Source: Ignavibacteriaceae bacterium (GTDB taxonomy: Bacteria > Bacteroidota > Ignavibacteria > Ignavibacteriales > Ignavibacteriaceae). From it: a stretch of 42,558 nucleotides of DNA. Numbering within the stretch: the stretch's first letter is position 1; each line of letters opens with the position of its first letter. Of this stretch, positions 1 to 9,131 are shown one piece after another. A program made the translations under genes and the position numbers. Location of the stretch: positions 1 through 42,558 of the forward strand of contig JABDPB010000030.1 in the NCBI GenBank assembly GCA_013042995.1. The letters run 5' to 3'. The notes beneath the pieces are model-generated. The model made no database searches. It saw only the letters and a program-made list of their open reading frames with translations, and had not been told where the DNA came from.

Positions 1-1414
1 CTTCTTTTGTATTTTCAACCCGTAAAACTACATGCGAACCGGAAACACTGCGTGCATGAAACCAAAGATCATTTTGCTTTGCGAATTTTGTAGTCAACAG
101 ATCATTGTTTTTACTGTCTTTCCCTACATATACATTATACTTTTCATCAACAAGATACTGTTTGAATTTATCCTTTAAATCTTCTTTCTCTTTTTTCTGA
201 TCGTACTTTTTGATTTTCAGTTCTTTCATAATTTCATCAAGTTCTTTTAGTGAATCAATTTTAGTTAATTTTTCTTCAATTCTCTTCAAATTGTTGAAAT
301 CAACTTCAGCTTTTTTTAACATCTCTTTTGATTTCTGAAAGCTAATTTTATCTGCTTTTGATTTATCAAAATAGTAATCAATATTTTTTTTCGGTGAGAA
401 GTTTGGATTAACTTTTATTTTTATGTGTTCATTTGATCCATAAATATCTTCAATTACTATTTCTTTCATTCCACTTTTTAGTTTATTAATATTAATTAAA
501 AGCAGGCTCCCGATTTTATTGTATTCTTCTTCTTTCGTACCTCTCTCAATTGTGCCTTGCAGGTTATTTATTTTAGATGCTATTTTCTTTAATTCTCTAT
601 TAAGATGCTTTGTGATTATTTTAAATTTCTTTTGTTTATTCTCCAAATAATGTTTTTTTGAAAAGAAGTAATTCTGGGCAGTAATTAAATCATCATATAA
701 TTTTTTTTTAGTAAAAGGAATACTTTTAAACTCTTTAAAAGCTAAACCAATAATCGAAGAATCTTCATTAATGAAAAGTGTGGGTTTTGTTTTTTCAATT
801 TCCAGTAAAACATTTTTTAATAAACTTTGTAACTCTGTCTTTAATTTACTTTTTGCTCTTGCTTTTACTTCTTTTAGAATATCATTTCCAATAAAGGGAT
901 ATTTCAATTTAACTGCTGATAAATAATCTTTTTCTGCTTGGATAACTAATTCAGGAATATTAAAATGCTTAACGAAATGCTTCTGCTTAAATTCATTAGA
1001 TATGTCTAATGTTATATTTCCATCTTCAGTTTTAAATGATTGAACTTTATCTTCACGAAAGGAAAAAACGTTCGTGTGCTTTCCCCTTATTGTAAAATAA
1101 ATTTCAGCGTTGCTTAATTCTAGTTTTACAATTCGATCATCATCAGCTATAGAAATAGATTTTACACTTTGTCCATTCGCCTCATTAAAAAAGTTTATAG
1201 TATTTTTTTTAGCACGTGAGTATTTTGTGCGCAAATTTATAAATGATTGCCCGGGAGTTACATTAATTTCAAGGAAAGATTCATCATCTTTTTTCTTGAG
1301 TACAAACACTAGTTTATTTTTTTCTTGAGAGAAAATTTCTGCAACTTGGGTGTTTTTTATCAGAGCGGAAGCTTCAATTACAAATCTATTTAAAACAAAA
1401 TAATTTTGAATCAT
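1..1414 (-). CDS. NFACT/RqcH-like ribosome quality-control protein, 3' end cut by window
   Basis: Reading the minus strand from the ATG at 1414-1412 gives an open frame of about 471 codons that runs off the left edge of the window. The end visible here carries the NFACT-R signature (VYVGKDSKNNDLL, then NDLWFHARSVSGSHVVLR). The N-terminus (FVIEASALIKNTQVAEIF) resembles the NFACT-N region, and a long Lys/Glu-rich coiled coil lies between them. Family knowledge: RqcH/Tae2/NEMF bind the peptidyl-tRNA-obstructed 50S subunit, and in bacteria RqcH directs alanine tailing; older annotations say fibronectin-binding protein. It is divergent from the PASTA gene across a 187-base spacer. The stop codon is outside the window. 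Confidence 0.85.
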   Translation of the reverse strand, partial: MIQNYFVLNRFVIEASALIKNTQVAEIFSQEKNKLVFVLKKKDDESFLEINVTPGQSFINLRTKYSRAKKNTINFFNEANGQSVKSISIADDDRIVKLELSNAEIYFTIRGKHTNVFSFREDKVQSFKTEDGNITLDISNEFKQKHFVKHFNIPELVIQAEKDYLSAVKLKYPFIGNDILKEVKARAKSKLKTELQSLLKNVLLEIEKTKPTLFINEDSSIIGLAFKEFKSIPFTKKKLYDDLITAQNYFFSKKHYLENKQKKFKIITKHLNRELKKIASKINNLQGTIERGTKEEEYNKIGSLLLININKLKSGMKEIVIEDIYGSNEHIKIKVNPNFSPKKNIDYYFDKSKADKISFQKSKEMLKKAEVDFNNLKRIEEKLTKIDSLKELDEIMKELKIKKYDQKKEKEDLKDKFKQYLVDEKYNVYVGKDSKNNDLLTTKFAKQNDLWFHARSVSGSHVVLRVENTKE

Positions 1415-1601
1415 GTAATTCTATCATAATTTCTTTTAACAAAATAAAGATACAAACATCACAAAATAACATTCCATTAAGAATGCAATAATATTCGGCT
1501 ATTGCCAAATACAACCACCTCGCTGCATATTCCTCATTTCCAATTGATAGGTTGTAATTTGAAAAATTGTAAAAGAATCTTGCAATTGATATATTTGATT
1601 G

Positions 1602-2366
1602 ATGAAAAATCCTCTTAGATTTAAGCTATTCCGTATCCTTTTATACATCCTGTTAGGTGCCGCTGCTGTAATTTTTTTACTCGATAATCTGATAATGCCG
1701 TGGTATGTAAGCTCACCTGAGACAACTGTTTCATCTGTTATAAATATGAAAGAAAGTGATGCAATTGCAACTTTAGAGCAGACTGGATTTGAAGTTGTAG
1801 TGAGCGACACATCTTTTGGATTGGAAAATCCAGCAGGAACAATTTTTTTGCAAACGCCGGAGGCTGGAAAGGTTGTGAAAGAAGGTCGAACAATTTACTT
1901 GTTTGTAAGCGGGGGTGAAAAAGTATTAAATGTTCCCGAATTAAAAGGCAAATCAATTGTAGATGCTAAGTTTGCACTTGAAAGAATAGGGTTGAAGTTA
2001 GGCAGAGTGCAAAGGCTATCATCAAGCCAGCCGGAAGATATGATCATTGATCAGGAGTACGCTGTTAATACACCGCTTAAAAACGGAGAATCAGTAGGAG
2101 TTATTGTTAGCGCGGGAAGAGGCAGAGGAAGCATTGTAGTACCAGATTTAATAGGTAAATCACTCTTAGATGCGAGATTGATTTTAAGCGACAGCTCGTT
2201 AGTAGTTGGCAAAGTAAACGAACAACCCTCTGCAACGCTTTTACCAAATACAGTTTTAGACCAATATCCAAGCAGCGGTAACAAAGTTAATCCTGGTGAT
2301 GCAGTTGATTTGTTCGTTACAAAACCTACAAACCAAAATGTTCCGCTTGATGGAGGAAACAACTAA
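1602..2366 (+). CDS. PASTA domain protein, membrane anchored
   Basis: A 254-residue protein with one N-terminal membrane segment (about residues 10-30) followed by three PASTA repeats (about 40-105, 106-175 and 178-245). The second and third open with NVPELKGKSIVDAK and VVPDLIGKSLLDAR. PASTA domains bind peptidoglycan or muropeptides and usually sit on Stk1-type kinases or PBPs. Here there is neither a kinase nor a transpeptidase domain, so this is a stand-alone envelope PASTA protein, probably facing the periplasm. I chose the ATG at 1602; a TTG directly before it (1599) is in frame but less likely. The stop overlaps the rpe start by one base (TAATG), suggesting translational coupling. Confidence 0.85.
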   Translation: MKNPLRFKLFRILLYILLGAAAVIFLLDNLIMPWYVSSPETTVSSVINMKESDAIATLEQTGFEVVVSDTSFGLENPAGTIFLQTPEAGKVVKEGRTIYLFVSGGEKVLNVPELKGKSIVDAKFALERIGLKLGRVQRLSSSQPEDMIIDQEYAVNTPLKNGESVGVIVSAGRGRGSIVVPDLIGKSLLDARLILSDSSLVVGKVNEQPSATLLPNTVLDQYPSSGNKVNPGDAVDLFVTKPTNQNVPLDGGNN

Positions 2367-3019
2367 TGGCTTTACTTGCTCCTTCAATTTTATCCGCTGA
2401 TTTTGTAAATCTCTCACAGCAGATTCGATTAGCAGAAATGGGTGGTGCAGATTGGATTCACTGCGATGTGATGGATGGACATTTTGTTCCAAATATTACA
2501 ATTGGACCATTGATAGTAAAAGCTGCACGCAAAATTTCAAAGTTGCCGCTTGATGTTCATTTGATGATTGAAAATCCCGATAAGTACATTGATAATTTTG
2601 CAAATTCGGGTGCAGATTATATTTCTGTTCATGTGGAAGCTGACGTTCATCTTAACAGAACAATTAACAGAATTAAAGAACTTGGTTGTAAAGCCGGGGT
2701 AGTTGTAAATCCTGCAACACCTTTAAATTCAATAAATGATATAGCCGAGTACATTGATTTACTTTTAATAATGACTGTAAACCCTGGGTTTGGGGGACAA
2801 AAATTTATTCCGAATTCAATTAAGAGAATTAAGGAAGCAGTTGAACTGAGAAAAACTATAAATGCAAATTTTTTAATTGAAATTGACGGCGGTGTAAATA
2901 CTGAAACAGTAAAGGAAGCAAAAGAAGCAGGAGTTGATGTATTTGTTGCCGGCTCTGCAGTCTTTGGTGAGGATAATATTACGGCAGCAACGACTAAACT
3001 GAAAAATTTAGTAAAATAG
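2366..3019 (+). CDS. rpe: Ribulose-phosphate 3-epimerase
   Basis: A 217-residue TIM barrel interconverting ribulose 5-phosphate and xylulose 5-phosphate in the pentose phosphate pathway (cytosol). Family motifs are intact: APSILSADF at the N-terminus, HCDVMDGHFVPN and DVHLMI carrying metal ligands, the phosphate-loop segment MTVNPGFGGQKF, and the second catalytic Asp in EIDGGVN. Length is normal. The ATG overlaps the stop of the PASTA gene by one base, so the two are almost certainly co-transcribed. The next gene, folP, follows after 50 bases. Confidence 0.97.
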   Translation: MALLAPSILSADFVNLSQQIRLAEMGGADWIHCDVMDGHFVPNITIGPLIVKAARKISKLPLDVHLMIENPDKYIDNFANSGADYISVHVEADVHLNRTINRIKELGCKAGVVVNPATPLNSINDIAEYIDLLLIMTVNPGFGGQKFIPNSIKRIKEAVELRKTINANFLIEIDGGVNTETVKEAKEAGVDVFVAGSAVFGEDNITAATTKLKNLVK

Positions 3020-3069
3020 CTTTTTACTTCTCCAACTTTGTAAATAAATTCAATTTATAAGCTAAAGAA

Positions 3070-3957
3070 TTGATCTCTCAATTAACAAATCATAGAAATA
3101 CTAACAGTGAATTTGAATTGACTTCTAATCGTACTTACAGATTGGGAAATAATGATTTTGATTTTAGTAAATGCTATGTGATGGGAATTTTAAATGTTAC
3201 ACCTGATTCTTTTTCAGATGGAGGAAATTATTTTAGTAACAAAAGTGCAGTAAGTTATGGACTGGAAATGATACAGGAGGGGGTTGATATAATTGATATC
3301 GGTGGTGAGTCTACCCGTCCAGGCTCTGATCCTGTTTCTTTGAAAGAAGAATTAGAAAGAGTAATCCCAGTAATTGAAAAGATATTAACTGAAAAAGAAG
3401 ATGCCATAATTTCAATTGATACTACAAAAACAAAAGTCGCAGAAGAAGCTTTAATGGCAGGGGCAAAGATTGTAAATGATATAAGTGGCGGAACCTTTGA
3501 GCCTGAAATTTTTTATGCTGCAAAAGAATATGATGCTGGTTTTATTGTAATGCATATAAAAGGAAATCCTAAAACAATGCAGGAAAATCCTGATTACGAG
3601 GATTTAATTCAAGAAGTGTATAATTTTTTAGAGGAACAATCTTGCAAAGCTCGCAACGCAGGAATTGAAAAATTATTTATTGATCCGGGTATTGGATTTG
3701 GAAAATCTTATATAGATAACTTTAAAATTTTAAATAAGCTCCAAGAATTTAATTCTCTTTCATTTCCAATTACTATTGGACTATCGCGAAAGTCTTTTAT
3801 TGGCAATTCACTAAATTTAAATGTTAATGAGCGCGATGATGCTACAAATGCGCTTAATGCTTTTGCGGTTTGCAAAGGCGCTCGAATAATCCGAACGCAC
3901 AATGTGAAGCTTGGTGTTCAGACTTGTAAAATTATGAATGGTATTTTAACCATCTGA
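3070..3957 (+). CDS. folP: Dihydropteroate synthase
   Basis: DHPS condenses p-aminobenzoate with dihydropterin pyrophosphate in folate synthesis and is the sulfonamide target. Both signatures are present: MGILNVTPDSFSDGG and GGESTRPGSDPVS. Also visible are SIDTTK, NDISGG, the DPGIGFGKS pterin loop, GLSRKSFIG and the C-terminal RTHNV. The start is uncertain: the only candidate upstream of the first core Met is the TTG at 3070, giving about 37 residues before the MGILNVTP strand, slightly long for the family. There is no clear Shine-Dalgarno. The stop overlaps the cdaA ATG by one base (TGATG); folP-cdaA adjacency is common in Bacteroidota relatives. Confidence 0.95.
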   Translation: MISQLTNHRNTNSEFELTSNRTYRLGNNDFDFSKCYVMGILNVTPDSFSDGGNYFSNKSAVSYGLEMIQEGVDIIDIGGESTRPGSDPVSLKEELERVIPVIEKILTEKEDAIISIDTTKTKVAEEALMAGAKIVNDISGGTFEPEIFYAAKEYDAGFIVMHIKGNPKTMQENPDYEDLIQEVYNFLEEQSCKARNAGIEKLFIDPGIGFGKSYIDNFKILNKLQEFNSLSFPITIGLSRKSFIGNSLNLNVNERDDATNALNAFAVCKGARIIRTHNVKLGVQTCKIMNGILTI

Positions 3958-4775
3958 TGTTTGAAATATTTAAAATAGGATTCTTAAGTGTAAGCTTTAT
4001 TGATGTAATCGATGTTTTTGTTGTAGCATTTATTCTTTACAAACTTTACACAATATTACGCGGAACAATAGCTGCTCAAATTTTTCTTGGACTAATGATT
4101 ATCATGTTATTCAGGTTTTCCGCTGAAGCCGTTCAGCTTAAAGCATTAACCTGGCTCTTAAGATTGGTTACTGATATCTGGGTAATTGCGTTTATAATTT
4201 TATTCCAGCCTGAAATTAGACGGCTGTTAGTCTTACTTGCAAGAAATCCGATTATTAAAATGTTTGGTAAAGCTGAAGTTCCGGAAGCGGCGGAGATTAT
4301 AACGGAAGCAGCATTCGAACTTTCACAGCGTCAGTATGGAGCACTAATAATAATAGTCCGCGAAACTGGAATTAGAGGTTATGCAGAAACTGGAGAAATC
4401 TTAAATGCCAAAGTAAACAAATCGTTACTCACTTCAATTTTCTTTCCTAAATCACCATTGCATGATGGTGCTGTAATAATAAAAGGAAATATGATTGAAG
4501 CAGCTCGCTGTACACTTCCTCTTTCACCAACCACTGAAGTTGAGGAAGAATCTTTAGGAATGCGGCATCGCGCCGGTTTAGGTATTAGCGAACAGGCAGA
4601 TGTAATTTCTGTAATAGTTTCTGAAGAAACGGGAAGCATCTCTGTGGCTGAATACGGAAAATTAGAAAGTGGATTATCAAAAGATTCCCTAAGAGAAAAA
4701 CTTAAGAACGCCTTCAAAGCACCTACCAAAAAAGGCTGGAAAAATCTATTCGAACAGATCAAAAAAGAAAAGTAA
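3957..4775 (+). CDS. cdaA: Diadenylate cyclase CdaA, makes c-di-AMP
   Basis: A 272-residue membrane-bound DisA_N-domain protein that condenses two ATP into the second messenger c-di-AMP. Three hydrophobic segments (about residues 12-32, 36-55 and 65-85) precede the cytosolic catalytic domain. The two catalytic signatures are intact: DGA at about residues 170-172 (PLHDGAVIIKG) and RHR at about 203-205 (LGMRHRAGLGISE). The length fits CdaA/YbbP, whose usual roles are osmolyte and cell-wall homeostasis. No c-di-AMP phosphodiesterase is visible in the window. The start overlaps the folP stop, indicating translational coupling. Confidence 0.95.
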   Translation: MFEIFKIGFLSVSFIDVIDVFVVAFILYKLYTILRGTIAAQIFLGLMIIMLFRFSAEAVQLKALTWLLRLVTDIWVIAFIILFQPEIRRLLVLLARNPIIKMFGKAEVPEAAEIITEAAFELSQRQYGALIIIVRETGIRGYAETGEILNAKVNKSLLTSIFFPKSPLHDGAVIIKGNMIEAARCTLPLSPTTEVEEESLGMRHRAGLGISEQADVISVIVSEETGSISVAEYGKLESGLSKDSLREKLKNAFKAPTKKGWKNLFEQIKKEK

Positions 4776-4781
4776 CACTCT

Positions 4782-5432
4782 GTGTCAGTCTGTGCAGTCA
4801 TTCCTTTTTATAATGAAATTGAAACTATAAAATCAATTGTTCAAAATAGTTTAAAATTCGCAAACTTTGTAATCGCAGTAAATGATGGCTCGACCGATAA
4901 TTCTGAAAACAAAATTGCAACTTTAAAAGATGTAGTTCTAATCAATCAAAAAGAAAATTTAGGTAAGGGTAAAGCATTGCAAGTTGGATTTGAAAAAGCT
5001 CTCTCACTTAAATTTAAGAAAATTATTTCTCTGGATGCAGACCTACAACACGACCCCAAATTTATTCCTGCAATTAGTAATGAGTTAGAAAAGTTCGATA
5101 TCGTAATTGGTAATCGTTTAAAAAATTTAAAGAGTATGCCTTTGCAAAGAAGATTAAGCAATAAACTTACTTCTCGCTTATTATCATTAAAAACAGGACA
5201 ACAAATTTTAGACAGCCAGTGCGGATTCAGAGGATTCAATTCTTTTGTTATCGAATCTGTTAAAACAACTTATTCCGGTTTTGAAGCAGAAAGCGAATTT
5301 CTGGTATTAGCAGCAAAAAAGGGATTCAAAATTGGATTTATTGATATACCAACAGTCTACACAGACAGGAAGAGTAAAATGCGGCCACTTAAAACAATTT
5401 TTGGATTTTTAAAAGTGCTAATTAATAAGTGA
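4782..5432 (+). CDS. Family 2 glycosyltransferase, DPM1/polyprenyl-phosphate type
   Basis: A 216-residue GT-A fold enzyme. The N-terminus (VCAVIPFYNE) and NDGSTDNS form the nucleotide-sugar binding part, and the DxD-type motif is DADLQHDP at about residue 85. SQCGFRGFN and a C-terminal arginine-rich stretch (YTDRKSKMRPL) resemble dolichyl/undecaprenyl-phosphate sugar transferases. There are no membrane segments, so it probably acts at the inner face of the membrane. The start is GTG at 4782, six bases after the cdaA stop; no better start preserves the first strand of the fold. The sugar and acceptor cannot be deduced. Confidence 0.85.
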   Translation: MSVCAVIPFYNEIETIKSIVQNSLKFANFVIAVNDGSTDNSENKIATLKDVVLINQKENLGKGKALQVGFEKALSLKFKKIISLDADLQHDPKFIPAISNELEKFDIVIGNRLKNLKSMPLQRRLSNKLTSRLLSLKTGQQILDSQCGFRGFNSFVIESVKTTYSGFEAESEFLVLAAKKGFKIGFIDIPTVYTDRKSKMRPLKTIFGFLKVLINK

Positions 5433-5495
5433 TTATGTTTCATTATTTTTGCAGAAGTTATAGAATAATTTAAGAAGTAAAACAGGGTGCCAGCT

Positions 5496-6173
5496 ATGAA
5501 ATTAAGATATTTTTCACATTCAGCTTTTCAGCTAACAACTAACAGTGGAACAAAAATTTTAATTGATCCGTTCATAACAGGCAACCCCACATCACCCGTA
5601 AAATCGGAGGAAGTATCTGCCGATTATATAATTTTAACTCACGCACACGGCGATCATTTGGGTGATGCTTTTAGCATAGCGGACAAAGGAAAAGTTACTT
5701 TTATTTGTGTGAATGAACTTGCAGAATACTGCAAATCAAAAGGATACAATGCACACAATATGCACATTGGAGGGGGATTCAATTTTGATTTCGGAAGAGT
5801 GAAGTTTACAATTGCACATCACGGCTCACAAACTCCAGATAACTTTTACGCCGGGGAACCGGCTGGCGTTATAGTTTCAGCTGATGGAAAAAATGTTTAT
5901 CATACAGGTGATACTGGATTATTTTACGACATGAAATTGATCGGGGAGATGACCCCAATTGATTATATGCTTCTGCCGATTGGTGATAATTTTACAATGG
6001 GAATTACTGATGCGGTTAAAGCTGCTCAATTGACTTCACCAAAAGTTGCTATTCCAATGCATTACAGTACTTTTCCTGTTATAGAAGCCGACCCGCATGA
6101 ATTTAAAAAGAATGTTGAGGTAAAAGGAATAAAAAGCAGGGTTCTTCAGTTTGGGGAAGAAATAGAATTATAA
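5496..6173 (+). CDS. UPF0173 metal-dependent hydrolase, metallo-beta-lactamase fold
   Basis: A 225-residue MBL-fold protein of the UPF0173/YtkL family. It shows the N-terminal family pattern MKLRYFSHSAF, the metal motif THAHGDHLGD (His at about residues 49, 51 and 54), AHHGSQ, HTGDTG and a C-terminal MHYSTFP. The physiological substrate of this family is not established. The ATG at 5496 is preferred because family members begin with this strand and because AGGGTG at 5485-5490 is well placed as a Shine-Dalgarno; an in-frame GTG at 5487 would add three residues. It is followed 38 bases later by parA. Confidence 0.88.
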   Translation: MKLRYFSHSAFQLTTNSGTKILIDPFITGNPTSPVKSEEVSADYIILTHAHGDHLGDAFSIADKGKVTFICVNELAEYCKSKGYNAHNMHIGGGFNFDFGRVKFTIAHHGSQTPDNFYAGEPAGVIVSADGKNVYHTGDTGLFYDMKLIGEMTPIDYMLLPIGDNFTMGITDAVKAAQLTSPKVAIPMHYSTFPVIEADPHEFKKNVEVKGIKSRVLQFGEEIEL

Positions 6174-6211
6174 AAATTATTTTTTTGATGAGAAGTGTTT
6201 AAATTGAACTG

Positions 6212-6988
6212 ATGACAAGAATAATTTCAATAGCAAATCAAAAAGGCGGTGTGGGCAAAACCACTACAGCAATTAATTTAGCATCACTTCTCGCTGCTGC
6301 TGAGAAGAAAACTCTTTTGATAGATATTGATCCTCAATCAAACTCATCCTCAGGATTAAGTATTTTTAAGCACAACCCCTCCATATACGATGTGTTAATA
6401 GGGCAAGAAGATATTAAGAATGTAATCATCGAATCGTATATGCCGTATTTAGATCTGCTGCCGTCAAATATTAATCTTGTAGGAGCCGAAATTGAAATGG
6501 TTGAATTGCAAAGCAGGGAAACAATTCTTAAAAATTCGCTTAGCGCAATTTACGAGAGATATCAGTATATTATTGTTGATTGTCCGCCATCCCTTGGGCT
6601 GTTAACTCTTAATGCACTAACTGCTTCTACATCAGTTTTAATTCCAGTTCAGTGTGAATATTTTGCTCTTGAAGGATTGGGACAACTTTTAAATACTATT
6701 AAGATTGTAAGGCAGTACTTTAATCAGGAACTTTTAATTGAAGGTGTTTTACTGACTATGTTTGATACCAGATTACGCTTATCGCATCAGGTGGCAGAGG
6801 AAGTTAGAAAGTATTTTGGAGACAAAGTTTTTAAAACTGTAATTAATAGAAATGTGCGAATATCGGAAGCACCAAGCTACGGCAAACCAATAATTTTATA
6901 TGATGCAACTTCATCGGGAGCTATAAATTATATGGCTTTTACAACTGAACTGCTCGAGAGAAATTCAAAACCAATTAAAATGAATTAG
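6212..6988 (+). CDS. parA: Chromosome partitioning ATPase ParA/Soj
   Basis: A 258-residue P-loop ATPase that positions the chromosome origin region with ParB. It has the deviant Walker A motif KGGVGKTTTAINLAS at about residues 11-25, the Walker A' stretch LLIDIDPQSNSSSG and the Walker B strand YIIVDCPPSLGLLT. It is the short chromosomal type, with no N-terminal helix-turn-helix, unlike plasmid ParA. parB starts one base after its stop, so this is the standard parAB operon, usually found near the replication origin. Confidence 0.96.
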   Translation: MTRIISIANQKGGVGKTTTAINLASLLAAAEKKTLLIDIDPQSNSSSGLSIFKHNPSIYDVLIGQEDIKNVIIESYMPYLDLLPSNINLVGAEIEMVELQSRETILKNSLSAIYERYQYIIVDCPPSLGLLTLNALTASTSVLIPVQCEYFALEGLGQLLNTIKIVRQYFNQELLIEGVLLTMFDTRLRLSHQVAEEVRKYFGDKVFKTVINRNVRISEAPSYGKPIILYDATSSGAINYMAFTTELLERNSKPIKMN

Positions 6989-6989
6989 C

Positions 6990-7943
6990 ATGGGAAAAAT
7001 TAAACCTGGATTAGGAAGAGGATTGGATGCACTTATAAAGCCGCAGGATTATATTCAAAATGATGAAGATGCTCAAGACATTTCTAGAATAAAAGATGAT
7101 GATGGAAAGCAGGTTGATGTACTAGCAAAAATATCAGTAGAGTTTATTTCACGAAACCCCTACCAACCAAGATTCAATATTGATCCCGCTTCCCTGGAAG
7201 AACTGAAAAAATCAATTCTTTCAAACGGATTAATTCAACCTATAACAGTCAGAAGAACACCCGATCACAAATACCAGCTAATTTCCGGAGAGCGAAGATG
7301 GATAGCCTGCAAAGAAATTGGCTTTAAAGAAATTCCTGCTTATATAATTAAAGTAGACTCTGATGAACTGATGCTTGCATTAGCACTTATTGAAAATATT
7401 CAACGTGAAAAATTAAATGCAATTGAAATCGGTTCGGCATATAAGAGACTGATGGACGAATGCCATTTAACTCAGGAACAAATTGCAGAGAAAGTAGGAA
7501 AAGACAGAACAACGATTGCAAATTCAATAAGGCTTTTAAAACTTCCTCAAAAAATTCAGGAAAACCTGGTTGCAGATGAAATATCTGCTGGACATGCTAG
7601 AGCAATAATCAATATTGATGATGAAGTTTTGCAGTTACAATTATTGGAAAAAATAAAGAGAAACAATTTATCCGTTAGAAAGGTTGAAAGATTAGTAAGC
7701 GAATTTAATAAGGACATTTTAAAAGACGTAAAGAAACAAACTAGTTCTGTTAAGAAAAAAGCGGAGTTTTACACACCGCATCTGCGAGATGTTGAAGACA
7801 GATTACGAACAATTTTTGGGACCAAGATAGCATGTAAACAGCGAAGCGACGGTAGTGGTGAAATTGTTTTAGAATATTATTCAAGCGCCGAACTCGAACG
7901 TTTACTTGAGCTATTTGAAATAATTGATAAAAATTATAATTAA
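6990..7943 (+). CDS. parB: Chromosome partitioning protein ParB/Spo0J
   Basis: A 317-residue CTP-dependent DNA clamp that loads at parS. The N-terminus carries GLGRGLDALI, the ParA-stimulating segment. The ParB nuclease-like domain follows (RNPYQPRF, QLISGERRWIACKEIG and ENIQREKLNAIE, which are CTP-site motifs), then the HTH (LTQEQIAEKVGKDRTTIAN) and GHARAI, and a C-terminal dimerisation domain. It follows parA after one base. Its last 20 bases overlap the TTG start proposed for the next gene. Candidate parS-like palindromes are described under findings. Confidence 0.96.
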   Translation: MGKIKPGLGRGLDALIKPQDYIQNDEDAQDISRIKDDDGKQVDVLAKISVEFISRNPYQPRFNIDPASLEELKKSILSNGLIQPITVRRTPDHKYQLISGERRWIACKEIGFKEIPAYIIKVDSDELMLALALIENIQREKLNAIEIGSAYKRLMDECHLTQEQIAEKVGKDRTTIANSIRLLKLPQKIQENLVADEISAGHARAIINIDDEVLQLQLLEKIKRNNLSVRKVERLVSEFNKDILKDVKKQTSSVKKKAEFYTPHLRDVEDRLRTIFGTKIACKQRSDGSGEIVLEYYSSAELERLLELFEIIDKNYN

Positions 7944-8400
7944 AACCCTTCTATTTGTACTTATTTTTACTGCTGTTCTAAACGGACAGGAATCTACAGT
8001 TAGCAGCAGTTCGGGAGATACTGTTTTTGTTATGGAAAAATCACCTTGGGGTGCAGTATTGCGAAGTGCAATCCTTCCGGGTTTTGGGCAATTCTACAAT
8101 GAATCATACTGGAAAATACCTGTAATCTGGGGAATTGGTGCACTACTAGTCTCCGGCTGGGTTCACAACAACGGCCTTTACAAAGAAAACGGGGACTTAT
8201 TTATTCAATCGGGAAATGAAACTTATAGACAAAGACGCGATTTTTACAGAGATCAAAGGGATAATTTTACCATTTATCTGGTAATAACTTATCTATTAAA
8301 TTTGGTTGATGCATATGTGGATGCTCATTTATTTGATTTTGACGTTGAAGAAAATTTTGGTTCTGCTGCGATTAGAATGAACTATCGTCTAGAATTTTAA
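7924..8400 (+). CDS. DUF5683 domain membrane protein
   Basis: A 158-residue protein with an N-terminal signal-like segment (IIIKTLLFVLIFTAVLNGQ, about residues 3-21), followed by the DUF5683 hallmark PWGAVLRSAILPGFGQFYN at about residues 41-59. Two further hydrophobic stretches follow (about 65-83 and 114-130). DUF5683 proteins are common in Bacteroidota and Chlorobi and have no defined function; an envelope location is inferred. The start is uncertain: TTG at 7924 overlaps parB by 20 bases, and no ATG exists upstream of the conserved core. The tight overlap suggests co-transcription with parAB. Confidence 0.75.
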   Translation: MIKIIIKTLLFVLIFTAVLNGQESTVSSSSGDTVFVMEKSPWGAVLRSAILPGFGQFYNESYWKIPVIWGIGALLVSGWVHNNGLYKENGDLFIQSGNETYRQRRDFYRDQRDNFTIYLVITYLLNLVDAYVDAHLFDFDVEENFGSAAIRMNYRLEF

Positions 8401-8417
8401 TTCTTTGCTGATTAAAA

Positions 8418-9128
8418 ATGAAGAACAAACTAACTTGCCCTACGTGCGGATTTGATAATGATTTTTATTCACGCATCTGTACTTCGTGTAAAGGTTATTT
8501 GAGAGATAGAGTTGTTAATATTGATTTGTGGTCCGTTATTAGTCTTCTGATAGAAATTCCTACAAAAGCCTTCAGGAATATAATTCAAGCTGAACATAAA
8601 AATTTTATATTGTTTTTATTAATTGCCATATCAATTAAATATCTTATTACAGCACGTCTTTTTGCGGGTCATACTTTAGGTAATTTTACACCTTCAACAA
8701 ATATTTTTCTAAGTTATTTGATTATTCTTGCAGCTATTATTCTATCATTTATTCTTTTTTCTCTTTTAGTAAAATTTCTTTTGAAAAATTTTGAGTTTAG
8801 TACAAGATTTAAAGATAACCTTGCTATTACTATCTACTCACAGGTACCGTTAATTTTTTCCTTGATAATTTTATTCCCTCTCGAAATTGTGATATTCGGT
8901 GACTATTTATTTTCAACAAATCCAACTCCGTTTCAAATCAAGCCTGCTTTGGCCTACATTTTTTTCATTGTTGAAATCATAGCTTTTCTTTGGAGCACTT
9001 TTCTACTTTTCGTATCATTATATGTTTCGTCAAAAAGCAAAGCAATATCAATTCTAACAACTGCAATTTTCATACTCCTAATATCAACTTTGGTTATTTA
9101 TTCATCTAAAATAATTTTCACATTGTAA
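8418..9128 (+). CDS. Zinc-ribbon polytopic membrane protein, function unknown
   Basis: A 236-residue protein I do not recognise by name. The N-terminus has two CxxC knuckles (CPTCGFD and CTSCKG, about residues 7-24), a typical small zinc ribbon facing the cytosol. About five membrane segments follow (roughly residues 62-80, 95-120, 135-160, 175-200 and 210-233). The plan, zinc ribbon plus a Yip1/DUF-type membrane bundle, recalls bacterial Yip1-domain proteins, but sequence support is only general. It lies 17 bases after the DUF5683 gene and 3 bases before the aminotransferase, so it is probably in the same transcript. Confidence 0.7.
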   Translation: MKNKLTCPTCGFDNDFYSRICTSCKGYLRDRVVNIDLWSVISLLIEIPTKAFRNIIQAEHKNFILFLLIAISIKYLITARLFAGHTLGNFTPSTNIFLSYLIILAAIILSFILFSLLVKFLLKNFEFSTRFKDNLAITIYSQVPLIFSLIILFPLEIVIFGDYLFSTNPTPFQIKPALAYIFFIVEIIAFLWSTFLLFVSLYVSSKSKAISILTTAIFILLISTLVIYSSKIIFTL

Positions 9129-9131
9129 AAG

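Noticed and set aside
2051-2362. Antisense open frames such as this one across PASTA, rpe, lysS, trpS and others
   Set aside because: They lie wholly within well-supported genes on the opposite strand and show no domain, start signal or gene-like composition.
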